Shown here one piece after another: positions 8,238 through 13,584 of a stretch of 40,320 bases of DNA. The translations under genes and the position numbers were made by a program. Source of the stretch: Shinella yambaruensis (GTDB taxonomy: Bacteria > Pseudomonadota > Alphaproteobacteria > Rhizobiales > Rhizobiaceae); NCBI RefSeq assembly GCF_022899355.1, contig NZ_JALJCK010000025.1:1-40320 (forward strand). Direction: 5' to 3'. The notes under the pieces are model-generated. The model ran no database searches and was not told the origin of the DNA. It worked only from the letters and a program-made list of their open reading frames with translations. Numbering within the stretch: position 1 is the stretch's first letter; every line of letters starts with the position of its first letter.

Positions 8238-9173
8238 ATGATTATGAATACCACTGCAATCGACCTCTTCGCCGGATTCGGCGGTTTTACTGCTGGTGCC
8301 AAGGCTGCCGGCGTTCACGTTCTTTGGGCCGCCAATCATTGGCCCTCTGCCGTCGAGTGGCACACCGTCAACCATCCTGACGCTATCCATGTGTGTCAGG
8401 ATCTTCACCAAGCCAATTGGGGCCTCGCTCCGGCCCACGATATGCTGCTAGCCTCTCCCTGCTGCCAGGGGCACAGCCCCGCTCGTGGTCGCGCAAACGG
8501 CAACCCACAGCACGATACCTCGCGAGCCACGGCCTGGGCCGTGGTCTCCGCCGCTGAATACCATCGGCCTCCCGTGCTCATTGTTGAGAACGTGCCGGAA
8601 TTCACCCGATGGGCGCTTTACCCTGCCTGGCTTCAAGCCATGGGAGCATTGGGCTATCAGTGCGCGCCGCATATCGTAGACTGCGCGGATCTCGGAGTGC
8701 CCCAGAACCGGGTCCGGCTCTTTCTGGTATGCACCAAAAGTAAGAATCCGCTGCTCCTGCAATTGCCCCAGTATCCTCACGTCCCGGCCAGCAGCTTCAT
8801 ACGCTGGGATAGCGGGAAGTGGTCTCCTATCCGCAAGGCGGGGCGCAGCGCCGCCACCAAGGCCCGTATAGGGCGTGGATGGCGCGCACTGGGCAAGGGC
8901 CGTTTCCTGATCCCTTACTATGGGAGTGGATCCGGCCTGACGGGCCGATCGGTGGAGCGTCCTATTGGCACGATCACGACGATTGATCGCTGGGCGCTGG
9001 TAAAAGGCAATAAAATGCGGATGTTGAACGCTGATGAAGTTCTGGCGGCGCAGTCCTTTCCAGAGGGTTTTAAGCGCCCTACGGACCACCGCCTGACAGT
9101 GCACATGGCGGGCAATGCCGTCCCGCCCCTCGCCGCGCAGCGCGTCATAGAAACCGTTCTAAGGGCCGCATGA
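8238..9173 (+). CDS. Orphan C5-cytosine DNA methyltransferase
   Basis: Transfers a methyl group from SAM to C5 of cytosine at an unknown site; 311 aa from ATG 8238 (GGAA five bases upstream; ATG 8244 is possible). Motif I DLFAGFGGFTAG; motif IV ASPCCQGHS, where the second Cys is the nucleophile and Cys replaces the usual second Pro; motif VI VENVPEF; motif VIII QNRVRLF; a target-recognition region near 170-250; then AAQSFPEGF and motif X GNAVPPLAA. No restriction endonuclease is adjacent, so a protective or regulatory role is more likely than a restriction system. Confidence 0.93.
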   Translation: MIMNTTAIDLFAGFGGFTAGAKAAGVHVLWAANHWPSAVEWHTVNHPDAIHVCQDLHQANWGLAPAHDMLLASPCCQGHSPARGRANGNPQHDTSRATAWAVVSAAEYHRPPVLIVENVPEFTRWALYPAWLQAMGALGYQCAPHIVDCADLGVPQNRVRLFLVCTKSKNPLLLQLPQYPHVPASSFIRWDSGKWSPIRKAGRSAATKARIGRGWRALGKGRFLIPYYGSGSGLTGRSVERPIGTITTIDRWALVKGNKMRMLNADEVLAAQSFPEGFKRPTDHRLTVHMAGNAVPPLAAQRVIETVLRAA

Positions 9174-9206
9174 TGGCCCTCGATACAATCGACAGGAGAA
9201 AAGCGC

Positions 9207-9461
9207 ATGAACATCCGCCCTGAATGCTTTCGGCCAGGTGAAGACTGGCTCCGGCCAAATGGCCATGAGATTCGCGAGGTTCTGGCGCTGGCTGGGCTTT
9301 CCGGAAGCCAGGCAGCTCGTATCCTCGGGCTTGGCCATCAGGGTGGTCGAACAGTCCGGCGCTGGACTGGCGATGACTCACCTATCCCCTTCGCTGCCTG
9401 GGCAATCCTTTGTGACCTGGCGGGACTGGGCGCGATCTGGCGCGAGTCACCACACGCATGA
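9207..9461 (+). CDS. Small helix-turn-helix protein next to the methyltransferase
   Basis: 84 aa, with AGGAG eight bases before the ATG, 33 bp after the methyltransferase. It contains an XRE-like helix-turn-helix: HEIREVLALAGLSGSQAARILGLGHQGGRTVRRW. As far as I recall, similar small proteins (MNIRPECFRPGxDWLRPNG...) accompany plasmid and phage genes, but I cannot name a function. It could regulate the klcA-methyltransferase group. Confidence 0.75.
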   Translation: MNIRPECFRPGEDWLRPNGHEIREVLALAGLSGSQAARILGLGHQGGRTVRRWTGDDSPIPFAAWAILCDLAGLGAIWRESPHA

Positions 9462-9489
9462 TATATAGCTATCCATATATCATGCTATC
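9460..9489. promoter_or_regulatory. AT-rich operator-family site between the HTH gene and the antitoxin gene
   Basis: GATATATAGCTATC followed by CATATATCATGCTATC. It lies between two convergent genes (HTH gene ends 9461, antitoxin ends 9485), so it is not an obvious promoter site. That position suits a protein-binding or partition site better than a simple operator. Confidence 0.6.
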
Positions 9490-9787
9490 CATGCTGCTGG
9501 ATGGGCTGCACCGCGAGGCGCAGCCCCATGGTCTTGAGGATTGCCGACAGGCTACGGATCTCCGGATTACCCTTTGCAGAGAGGGTTCGGTAGATATGTG
9601 TCCCGTTCATTTGCGCCTTCTCGGCCACCTTTGACACACCGCCAAATGCCTTAGCCATCTGGCGAAGCGCGATTAGTAGCTCGGCCTGGTCGCCGTCCTC
9701 AAGAATGCTATTCAGCAGCTCGACCGCATAGGCTGGATCTTTGCGGAAAACCTCGGCCATCGCGTCGTCATGTGCTCGATCTTTCAT
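9485..9787 (-). CDS. higA: HigA-like antitoxin (addiction module antidote, helix-turn-helix)
   Basis: 100 aa; start overlaps the toxin stop (ATGA). Contains the family core LLIALRQMAKAFGGVSKVAEKAQMNGTHIYRTLSAKGNPEIRSLSAILKTMGLRLAV, an XRE-type helix-turn-helix found in antidotes paired with Gp49-like toxins. It should neutralise the toxin and repress the shared promoter at 10137-10167. As a toxin-first pair, the module would stabilise the plasmid by killing plasmid-free cells. Confidence 0.88.
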   Translation of the reverse strand: MKDRAHDDAMAEVFRKDPAYAVELLNSILEDGDQAELLIALRQMAKAFGGVSKVAEKAQMNGTHIYRTLSAKGNPEIRSLSAILKTMGLRLAVQPIQQHG

Positions 9788-10128
9788 CGCTGTTTCTCCT
9801 GTTTCAGGTTATTGCTGCGCTGCCAGTCCTTCCAGTATTCGCATGCTTTCGAAATGTCGGCGTCCTGCGAACGCTTGATACCGCCGCACAGCAACAGAAC
9901 CACGGCTTTGCCGGCCTGCGCGTAGTAGACGCGATAACCCGGCCCAACATCGATACGAAGCTCCCACACCCCTTCTCGGCATGGCTTGTGATCGCCGAAG
10001 TTGCCCAGCTCGGCGCGGTAGATGCGCCGGTCGATGGCGATTTTCGCCTTGCTGTCCTTCACCTTATCGCGCCAGTCCGCGAACACATCGCGGCCTTCGT
10101 CGGTGATGTAGTGCTTGATATCGAACAT
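9784..10128 (-). CDS. higB: HigB-like toxin (RelE/Gp49 family)
   Basis: 114 aa, probable ribosome-dependent mRNA interferase. Signatures: GRDVFADWRDKVKDSKAKIAIDRRIYRAELGNFGDHKPCREGVWELRIDVGPGYRVYYA and LLLCGGIKRSQDADISKACEYWKDW. First gene of a two-gene operon with its antitoxin downstream. Full length and intact. Confidence 0.9.
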   Translation of the reverse strand: MFDIKHYITDEGRDVFADWRDKVKDSKAKIAIDRRIYRAELGNFGDHKPCREGVWELRIDVGPGYRVYYAQAGKAVVLLLCGGIKRSQDADISKACEYWKDWQRSNNLKQEKQR

Positions 10129-10136
10129 ACGCCATT

Positions 10137-10167
10137 TTCGCTTATACGCGAATTCCCGTCAAGGGAA
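10137..10167. promoter_or_regulatory. Two adjacent inverted repeats upstream of higB
   Basis: TTCGC-TTATAC-GCGAA (10137-10152) and TTCCC-GTCAA-GGGAA (10153-10167) directly abut, 8 bp upstream of the toxin start. Paired short palindromes like these are the usual autoregulatory operators of type II toxin-antitoxin operons. Confidence 0.65.
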
Positions 10168-10173
10168 ATCTAG

Positions 10174-10254
10174 CTTTTTTGATATAAAGATAGCTATATA
10201 TCATACCCCTTGGGATCCTCTTTTGGTGCATTAAAAAACCCCGCCTGGGCGGGG
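10174..10254. repeat. Partial copy of the array module (AT-rich site and terminator only)
   Basis: The AT-rich site (GATATAAAGATAGCTATATATC) and the TTTTGGTGCATTAAAAAA-terminator segment are present, but the promoter and leader part of the 189-bp module is missing and is replaced by the unrelated higBA promoter. It marks the downstream end of the array. Confidence 0.75.
10233..10254 (-). terminator. Intrinsic terminator ending the array
   Basis: On the minus strand CCCCGCC-CA-GGCGGGG is followed by TTTTTT. It lies 27 bp after the stop of the gene at 10281-10502. Confidence 0.9.
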
Positions 10255-10280
10255 CTATACCGTGGATGCAGTGACACGTT

Positions 10281-10502
10281 TTATCCAGCAGCCTGGCTCT
10301 GGTTGTTATCCTGCCTGACCTCCTTAACTCTCCGTGTGCAACTTGATAGGATCACCCCAATCTCCTCCCGCATTTCTTCGGCACTCAGGGAGAATGAGGT
10401 CATCGCCTCGATCTCCTCCAGCGCGCTTTGGCGTATGGCTGCAACCTGTCTCGCCCTGCTTAGATCAGGGCTCAGACGTTCGAATTTGGCTTGTTTTGTC
10501 AT
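10281..10502 (-). CDS. Hypothetical array protein 1
   Basis: 73 aa from ATG 10502, eight bases after GAGGTG; a GTG nine bases upstream is less likely. Highly charged and helical (MTKQAKFERLSPDLSRARQ...). I do not recognise it. Its last codons (DNNQSQAAG) and 3' flank are nearly identical to those of the gene at 11167-11709, although the rest differs, so recombination between cassettes has reached into coding sequence. Transcribed alone from the module at 10509-10697. Confidence 0.7.
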   Translation of the reverse strand: MTKQAKFERLSPDLSRARQVAAIRQSALEEIEAMTSFSLSAEEMREEIGVILSSCTRRVKEVRQDNNQSQAAG

Positions 10503-10558
10503 TTCTATCACCTCTCTGTCGGTGGTTGTGCGCGGTGTTGATCACCGCTGCCCTGTGA

Positions 10559-10590
10559 ATAATTATAGTCCTGATCGGGACTATACCAAA
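10559..10590 (-). promoter_or_regulatory. Array promoter and operator, copy 1
   Basis: On the minus strand TATAAT overlaps the right half-site of ATAGTCCCGATCAGGACTAT (10565-10584); TTGGTA 16 bases upstream is a plausible -35. The palindrome fills the spacer, the classic position for a repressor. Confidence 0.75.
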
Positions 10591-10674
10591 GGATTCCGCC
10601 CCTTTCCCTTAGATCGTTTTGCTATATAGCTATCTATATATCATGATATCTGGTGGCGTTCCTTTTGGTGCATT

Positions 10675-10696
10675 AAAAAACCCCGCCTGGGCGGGG
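10675..10696 (-). terminator. Intrinsic terminator after array gene 2
   Basis: CCCCGCC-CA-GGCGGGG then TTTTTT on the minus strand, identical to the other array terminators, 7 bp after the stop of the 10704-10946 gene. Confidence 0.9.
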
Positions 10697-10703
10697 CCTT
10701 CCG

Positions 10704-10946
10704 TCACTCTACCCTGATGCTGACCCGCCCAGTATCCATGCTGGCATTACCCCATTTAGTGGGGTGGCCGATCTGGCCGTATTTTTTACTCTCGGTCGAG
10801 AGGCCGTTATCTTCATAGAAGGCTGCACGGACACCGAAACGCCTTTTGATGGCCCTCTCGATGGCGACCTGGTCGTCGTCCGTGCGGTGCGTGCTGGTCC
10901 ATTCTGTGTGGTCCCCGTAGCACTGCCTAATAGTTACTGTTTTCAC
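10704..10946 (-). CDS. Hypothetical array protein 2
   Basis: 80 aa from GTG 10946, chosen because GAGGTG lies at the same eight-base spacing as in array gene 1. Begins MKTVTIRQCYGDHTEW and has a central AIERAIKRRFGVRAAF helix. No family recognised. Single gene between module copies 1 and 2. Confidence 0.7.
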   Translation of the reverse strand: MKTVTIRQCYGDHTEWTSTHRTDDDQVAIERAIKRRFGVRAAFYEDNGLSTESKKYGQIGHPTKWGNASMDTGRVSIRVE

Positions 10947-11002
10947 GATGATCACCTCTCGGTCGGTGGTTGTGCGCGGTGTTGACCACCGCTGCCCTGT
11001 GT

Positions 11003-11034
11003 AGAATTATAGTCCTATTCGGGACTATAGCAAA
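11003..11034 (-). promoter_or_regulatory. Array promoter and operator, copy 2
   Basis: Palindrome ATAGTCC-TATTCG-GGACTAT at 11009-11028 overlaps the minus-strand -10 (TATAAT); the half-sites are conserved while the centre has drifted, as expected of a protein-binding site. Confidence 0.75.
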
Positions 11035-11118
11035 GGATTCCGCCCCTTTCCCTTAGATCATTTTGCTATATAGATAGCTATATATCATGATATCCGAAAG
11101 CGTTCCTTTTGGTGCATT

Positions 11119-11140
11119 AAAAAACCCCGCCTGGGCGGGG
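11119..11140 (-). terminator. Intrinsic terminator after array gene 3
   Basis: CCCCGCC-CA-GGCGGGG then TTTTTT on the minus strand, 26 bp downstream of the 11167-11709 stop. Confidence 0.9.
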
Positions 11141-11166
11141 CTATACCATGGATGCAGTGGCACGTT

Positions 11167-11709
11167 TTATCCAGCAGCCTGGCTGAGGTTGTTATCCTTC
11201 ACCGGCGCGCCGGAGTACTCGGGGTGGCGCTTGCGCAGCGCAACGATGGCCCTGTCAAGGCCAGCAGCATCTGGAATGTGGCAATACGCGCCCTTACCAC
11301 CAATCCGATTAATGGCATCTGGATCGTAAATCTCTTTCGCGTGAACGAAACGCGACTCCACGCTGCGGCCCCAGCCATCCAGCAAGTCAACGCGATTTCC
11401 AGGGATTTCGCTGTGACCACACTGCACCGGGTAGATCCGCGTTACCCGGATCCGGGCTTGTCCAATCTGACGCTCATAGGAAACGCGCTCCCACCATTCC
11501 GTGTACGCCGCCACCTGCTCTTGCGTCACGGCATTAATATCCAGGCCAGCCGCCTCGGCCTGCTTCACGGCCAGATCCTCAATGCCAGAAAGGTCGTGGC
11601 GGCCGCACTGGGGCTCGATGAAGATGACGCTGAGCCCAGACCGGCTGAGCTTGGTTTTCTCTCCAAGGGCTGCGAACATCGCGGCCTGGATGGTGATGAT
11701 CTTGCCCAT
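11167..11709 (-). CDS. Hypothetical array protein 3
   Basis: 180 aa from ATG 11709, with GGAGAG six bases upstream. The open frame extends further 5', but that extension overlaps the preceding small gene and lacks a ribosome site. Begins MGKIITIQAAMFAALGEKTK; contains AAYTEWWERVSYERQIGQARIRVTRIYPVQCGHSEIPGNRVDLLDGWGRS. No family recognised. Largest protein of the array. Its C-terminal DNNLSQAAG and 3' flank match array gene 1. Confidence 0.75.
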   Translation of the reverse strand: MGKIITIQAAMFAALGEKTKLSRSGLSVIFIEPQCGRHDLSGIEDLAVKQAEAAGLDINAVTQEQVAAYTEWWERVSYERQIGQARIRVTRIYPVQCGHSEIPGNRVDLLDGWGRSVESRFVHAKEIYDPDAINRIGGKGAYCHIPDAAGLDRAIVALRKRHPEYSGAPVKDNNLSQAAG

Positions 11710-11752
11710 GGTACTCTCCAGGGTATGATTTTTGTTGGGCCTTGCGGGCCGA

Positions 11753-11951
11753 TCAGAGGATCTCAAACTCTGCGTCTTGCAATGCTTTTTCCCAGTCGAT
11801 TTGGTCGAGCTCATCGCAGGCGTGCGGAAAATTCGACCCATGTCCCGTCCCCGATTACGCGGTTGGTGAAATCCACCCGCTCGCAAAGGAGTTTCTCGAT
11901 TGTTTCAGCGCCAACTGCCGCTATTGCTTCCTCTTTGTTAATCCGGCTCAT
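11753..11951 (-). pseudogene. Small array gene, apparently frameshifted
   Basis: From ATG 11951, with GAGGTG at the array spacing, the frame encodes 46 aa (MSRINKEEAIAAVGAETIEK... ending VEFSARLR) and stops at 11811. The next frame continues as a protein-like sequence, CDELDQIDWEKALQDAEFEIL, to a stop at 11753. Skipping one base of the TTTT run (plus-strand AAAA 11828-11831) joins them as DGTWVEFPHACDELDQIDW, about 65 aa. This could be a real mutation, a sequencing error in the run, or slippage. Function unknown. Confidence 0.6.
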
Positions 11952-12007
11952 GTTTATCACCTCTCGGTCGGTGGTTATGCGCGGTGTTGGTCACCGCTGC
12001 CCTGTGA

Positions 12008-12039
12008 ATAATTATAGTCCTGATCGGGACTATTTCCAA
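12008..12039 (-). promoter_or_regulatory. Array promoter and operator, copy 3
   Basis: Palindrome at 12014-12033 overlapping minus-strand TATAAT; TTGGAA 17 bases upstream is the presumed -35. Confidence 0.75.
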
Positions 12040-12123
12040 TGACTCCGCCCCTTTCCCCTTAGATCGTTTTGCTATATAGATATCAATATATCATGCTATC
12101 TGAAGCGTCCCTTTTGGTGCATT

Positions 12124-12145
12124 AAAAAACCCCGCCTGGGCGGGG
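12124..12145 (-). terminator. Intrinsic terminator of the three-gene array unit
   Basis: CCCCGCC-CA-GGCGGGG then TTTTTT on the minus strand, directly abutting the stop codon of the 12146-12433 gene. Confidence 0.9.
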
Positions 12146-12433
12146 CTATCCGGTTCGATCTCTCAACCCCAGCAGGGCAATCATTCGCTCGGCAAGATCT
12201 CCTTGCTCGAACAGCTCCTGCTCAATGTACTCGGCTGCCAGGTGCTGCCAAGCACGAACGGGCAGGGGCTTCCTGCCCGCCAGCCAGCTATTCAGATGGG
12301 GCACCGCATAGGCGGTACCCAAGAACCTGTTCAGCTCTTCCACCAGGGCGCGTTTCCGCGCCGCTGGCTTATCGTAATCCTCGGGCGGCATGGTCTCCAG
12401 CGCCCACTGGAGCAGGGGACGTGGATTGATCAT
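12146..12433 (-). CDS. Hypothetical protein, possible helix-turn-helix
   Basis: 95 aa from ATG 12433, overlapping the upstream stop (ATGA), with GGGGGGAA just upstream. The stretch ALVEELNRFLGTAYAVPHLNSWLAGRKPLPVRAWQHL resembles small Cro-like or phage-type DNA-binding domains, so it is a candidate repressor of the array operator. The assignment is only a pattern impression. Confidence 0.7.
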   Translation of the reverse strand: MINPRPLLQWALETMPPEDYDKPAARKRALVEELNRFLGTAYAVPHLNSWLAGRKPLPVRAWQHLAAEYIEQELFEQGDLAERMIALLGLRDRTG

Positions 12434-12687
12434 GGCTTCCCCCCGCAAAGCGGGGGACCGCTAATGCGTTCCCCATTTGCAAAAAAATATTCCGGTGTGA
12501 AAGCATCAAACCGTGGGCCAATATTTCCACTTCGATGAAATGTAACTTCACCGCCTAGACCTGTCCGCGTCACGATAGCGTCTTTCGTCGCGGAAACCAC
12601 CGTCATGTGCCCATCGAGCTTGACCACGCGGCCCTCCCGGACCGCGCTGCACAGGATGTTCCATCGTAGTGCATTAATGGAATTCAT
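12430..12687 (-). CDS. Hypothetical array protein
   Basis: 85 aa from ATG 12687, preceded by a GAGGCGG ribosome site; it overlaps the upstream gene by 14 bp and the downstream gene by 4 bp. Begins MNSINALRWNILCSAV, with a short beta-rich core (VVKLDGHMTVVSATKDAIVTRT). No family recognised. Middle gene of a three-gene translationally coupled unit. Confidence 0.68.
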   Translation of the reverse strand: MNSINALRWNILCSAVREGRVVKLDGHMTVVSATKDAIVTRTGLGGEVTFHRSGNIGPRFDAFTPEYFFANGERISGPPLCGGKP

Positions 12688-12967
12688 CTTCATCCGCCTC
12701 ATCCAGCACCGCCGGAACCAAGCCGACCTTTGCCAGCGCCCAAATGGCCACAACTGTGTCATCGTAAATGTCGCGGGGACGGTCCTCGAACTCTTCGGCA
12801 CTGATCCGTGCCGAGAACATTGGCGGAAATTCAGCCAGGTTCTTACCGCTCACGGCCTGGAGCTTTATACCCTTTTCATCGGACCAAAACTCGACCTTTG
12901 TAGAGACCAATCCTTTCCCATTAACCCAGCATTCCAGTGCGATTGTGCCGCCAATAAACTCGCTCAT
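12674..12967 (-). CDS. Hypothetical array protein
   Basis: 97 aa from ATG 12967, with AGAGG seven bases upstream, directly after module copy 4. Begins MSEFIGGTIALECWVNGKGLVSTKVEFW; the C-terminus is acidic (LDEADEDEFH). No family recognised. First gene of the three-gene unit. Confidence 0.72.
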   Translation of the reverse strand: MSEFIGGTIALECWVNGKGLVSTKVEFWSDEKGIKLQAVSGKNLAEFPPMFSARISAEEFEDRPRDIYDDTVVAIWALAKVGLVPAVLDEADEDEFH

Positions 12968-12972
12968 GTTCA

Positions 12973-13115
12973 GACCTCTCTGTCGGTTGAAGTGCGCGAT
13001 GTTGATCACCGCTGCCCTGTATAGAATTATAGTCCTGATCGGGACTATTTCAAAGAATTCCGGCCCTTTCCCCTTAGATCGTTTTGCTATATAGATATCT
13101 ATATATCATGCTATC
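12973..13115. repeat. Array module copy 4, promoter half without terminator
   Basis: Leader, promoter, operator and AT-rich site (GCTATATAGATATCTATATATC) as in the full copies, but the terminator segment is absent; the stop codon of the upstream gene (13117) follows at once. Its leader is the most divergent (GGTTGAAGTGCGCGATG). The -35 here is TTGAAA, closest to consensus. Confidence 0.88.
13023..13055 (-). promoter_or_regulatory. Array promoter and operator, copy 4
   Basis: TTGAAA, 16-bp spacer, TATAAT on the minus strand, with ATAGTCC-N6-GGACTAT at 13029-13048 filling the spacer. The best-matching promoter of the array. Confidence 0.8.
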
Positions 13116-13116
13116 A

Positions 13117-13416
13117 TTACGATGCAGCCAGCCGCTTTACTGCTGACACAAAATCCAGCCTCAAAACATGCATGGCCAGGTCAATGGCACCGCCACCACC
13201 GCGCTTTTGCCTTGTGTCGTACCACTTTGGGCCGTTCACCAGCAGCTCGATCACCCCGCCGCCCACCGACACATTTACCCTTTTGGTGTCCTTGTCCTTC
13301 ACCGGCCGAAAGGACGGATCTGCCTTCCAGTACAACTCCAGCCGGTCCAACGCTTCAGTAACGGCCATTTCTCTAAGCCTGGCCAGCAATTCAGGTGCAA
13401 AGGCTTTCCTTGCCAT
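13117..13416 (-). CDS. Small protein resembling an N-terminal domain of plasmid toprim/primase proteins
   Basis: 99 aa from ATG 13416 (GTG 13419 possible; no strong ribosome site). The segment ELLVNGPKWYDTRQKRGGGGAIDLAMHVLRLDFVSAVKRLAAS is the kind seen at the start of toprim or CHC2-like plasmid primase proteins. No catalytic domain follows, so it is either a stand-alone accessory domain or a remnant. It lies directly downstream of the primase-like replication gene, which supports a DNA-metabolism link. Confidence 0.6.
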   Translation of the reverse strand: MARKAFAPELLARLREMAVTEALDRLELYWKADPSFRPVKDKDTKRVNVSVGGGVIELLVNGPKWYDTRQKRGGGGAIDLAMHVLRLDFVSAVKRLAAS

Positions 13417-13424
13417 CACGATGA

Positions 13425-13575
13425 TCCGATTTCGCTTGAAAGGGCTACTCCGGGCCGATGGCCCCTACGCGCCATAAAGGCGCTGCGCAGCGGCTGACCG
13501 CCGCTTTGCGGGCTACTCGCAATATATTTCTTGCAGGGGCTACTCTGGCCTTCGGCCATGGCGGCTACCACCATC
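13425..13575. repeat. Hairpin-rich spacer with three GGGCTACTC repeats
   Basis: GGGCTACTC occurs at about 13441, 13509 and 13537. Nearby hairpins include GGGCC-GAT-GGCCC, AGCGG-CTGA-CCGCT and GGCC-TTC-GGCC. On the transcribed (minus) strand the repeated unit is GAGTAGCCC. No gene fits. It may be a processing or attenuation region between the replication gene and the small gene downstream. Confidence 0.55.
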
Positions 13576-13584
13576 CGAGTACAA

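Larger units (their letters stand above)
10509..10697. repeat. 189-bp array module, copy 1
   Basis: In transcription order (minus strand): terminator of the preceding gene, TTTTGGTGCA box, AT-rich site (ATATATAGATAGCTATATAGC), GATCTAAGGG, promoter with ATAGTCC-N6-GGACTAT, a GC-rich leader (GCAGCGGTGATCAACACCGC, itself an inverted repeat) and the ribosome site GAGAGGTG. Copies at 10953 and 11958 are exactly the same length and very similar. Each gene group therefore has the same promoter, leader and terminator. Confidence 0.92.
10953..11141. repeat. 189-bp array module, copy 2
   Basis: Same layout and length as copy 1. Differences are scattered: the operator centre reads TATTCG instead of TGATCG, and the leader has GTAGAATTAT for GAATAATTAT. 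AT-rich site GCTATATAGATAGCTATATATC near 11065-11086. Drives the gene at 10704-10946 and terminates the transcript from 11951. Confidence 0.92.
11958..12146. repeat. 189-bp array module, copy 3
   Basis: Same layout and exactly the same length as copies 1 and 2. AT-rich site GCTATATAGATATCAATATATC near 12071-12092. It drives the frameshifted gene and array gene 3, and terminates the three-gene unit that starts at 12967. Confidence 0.92.

Noticed and set aside
10509..12146. Integron-type gene cassettes (attC sites) as an explanation of the array
   Set aside because: No tyrosine integron integrase is present, and the repeats are co-oriented promoter/terminator modules, not imperfect attC palindromes with R and L boxes.
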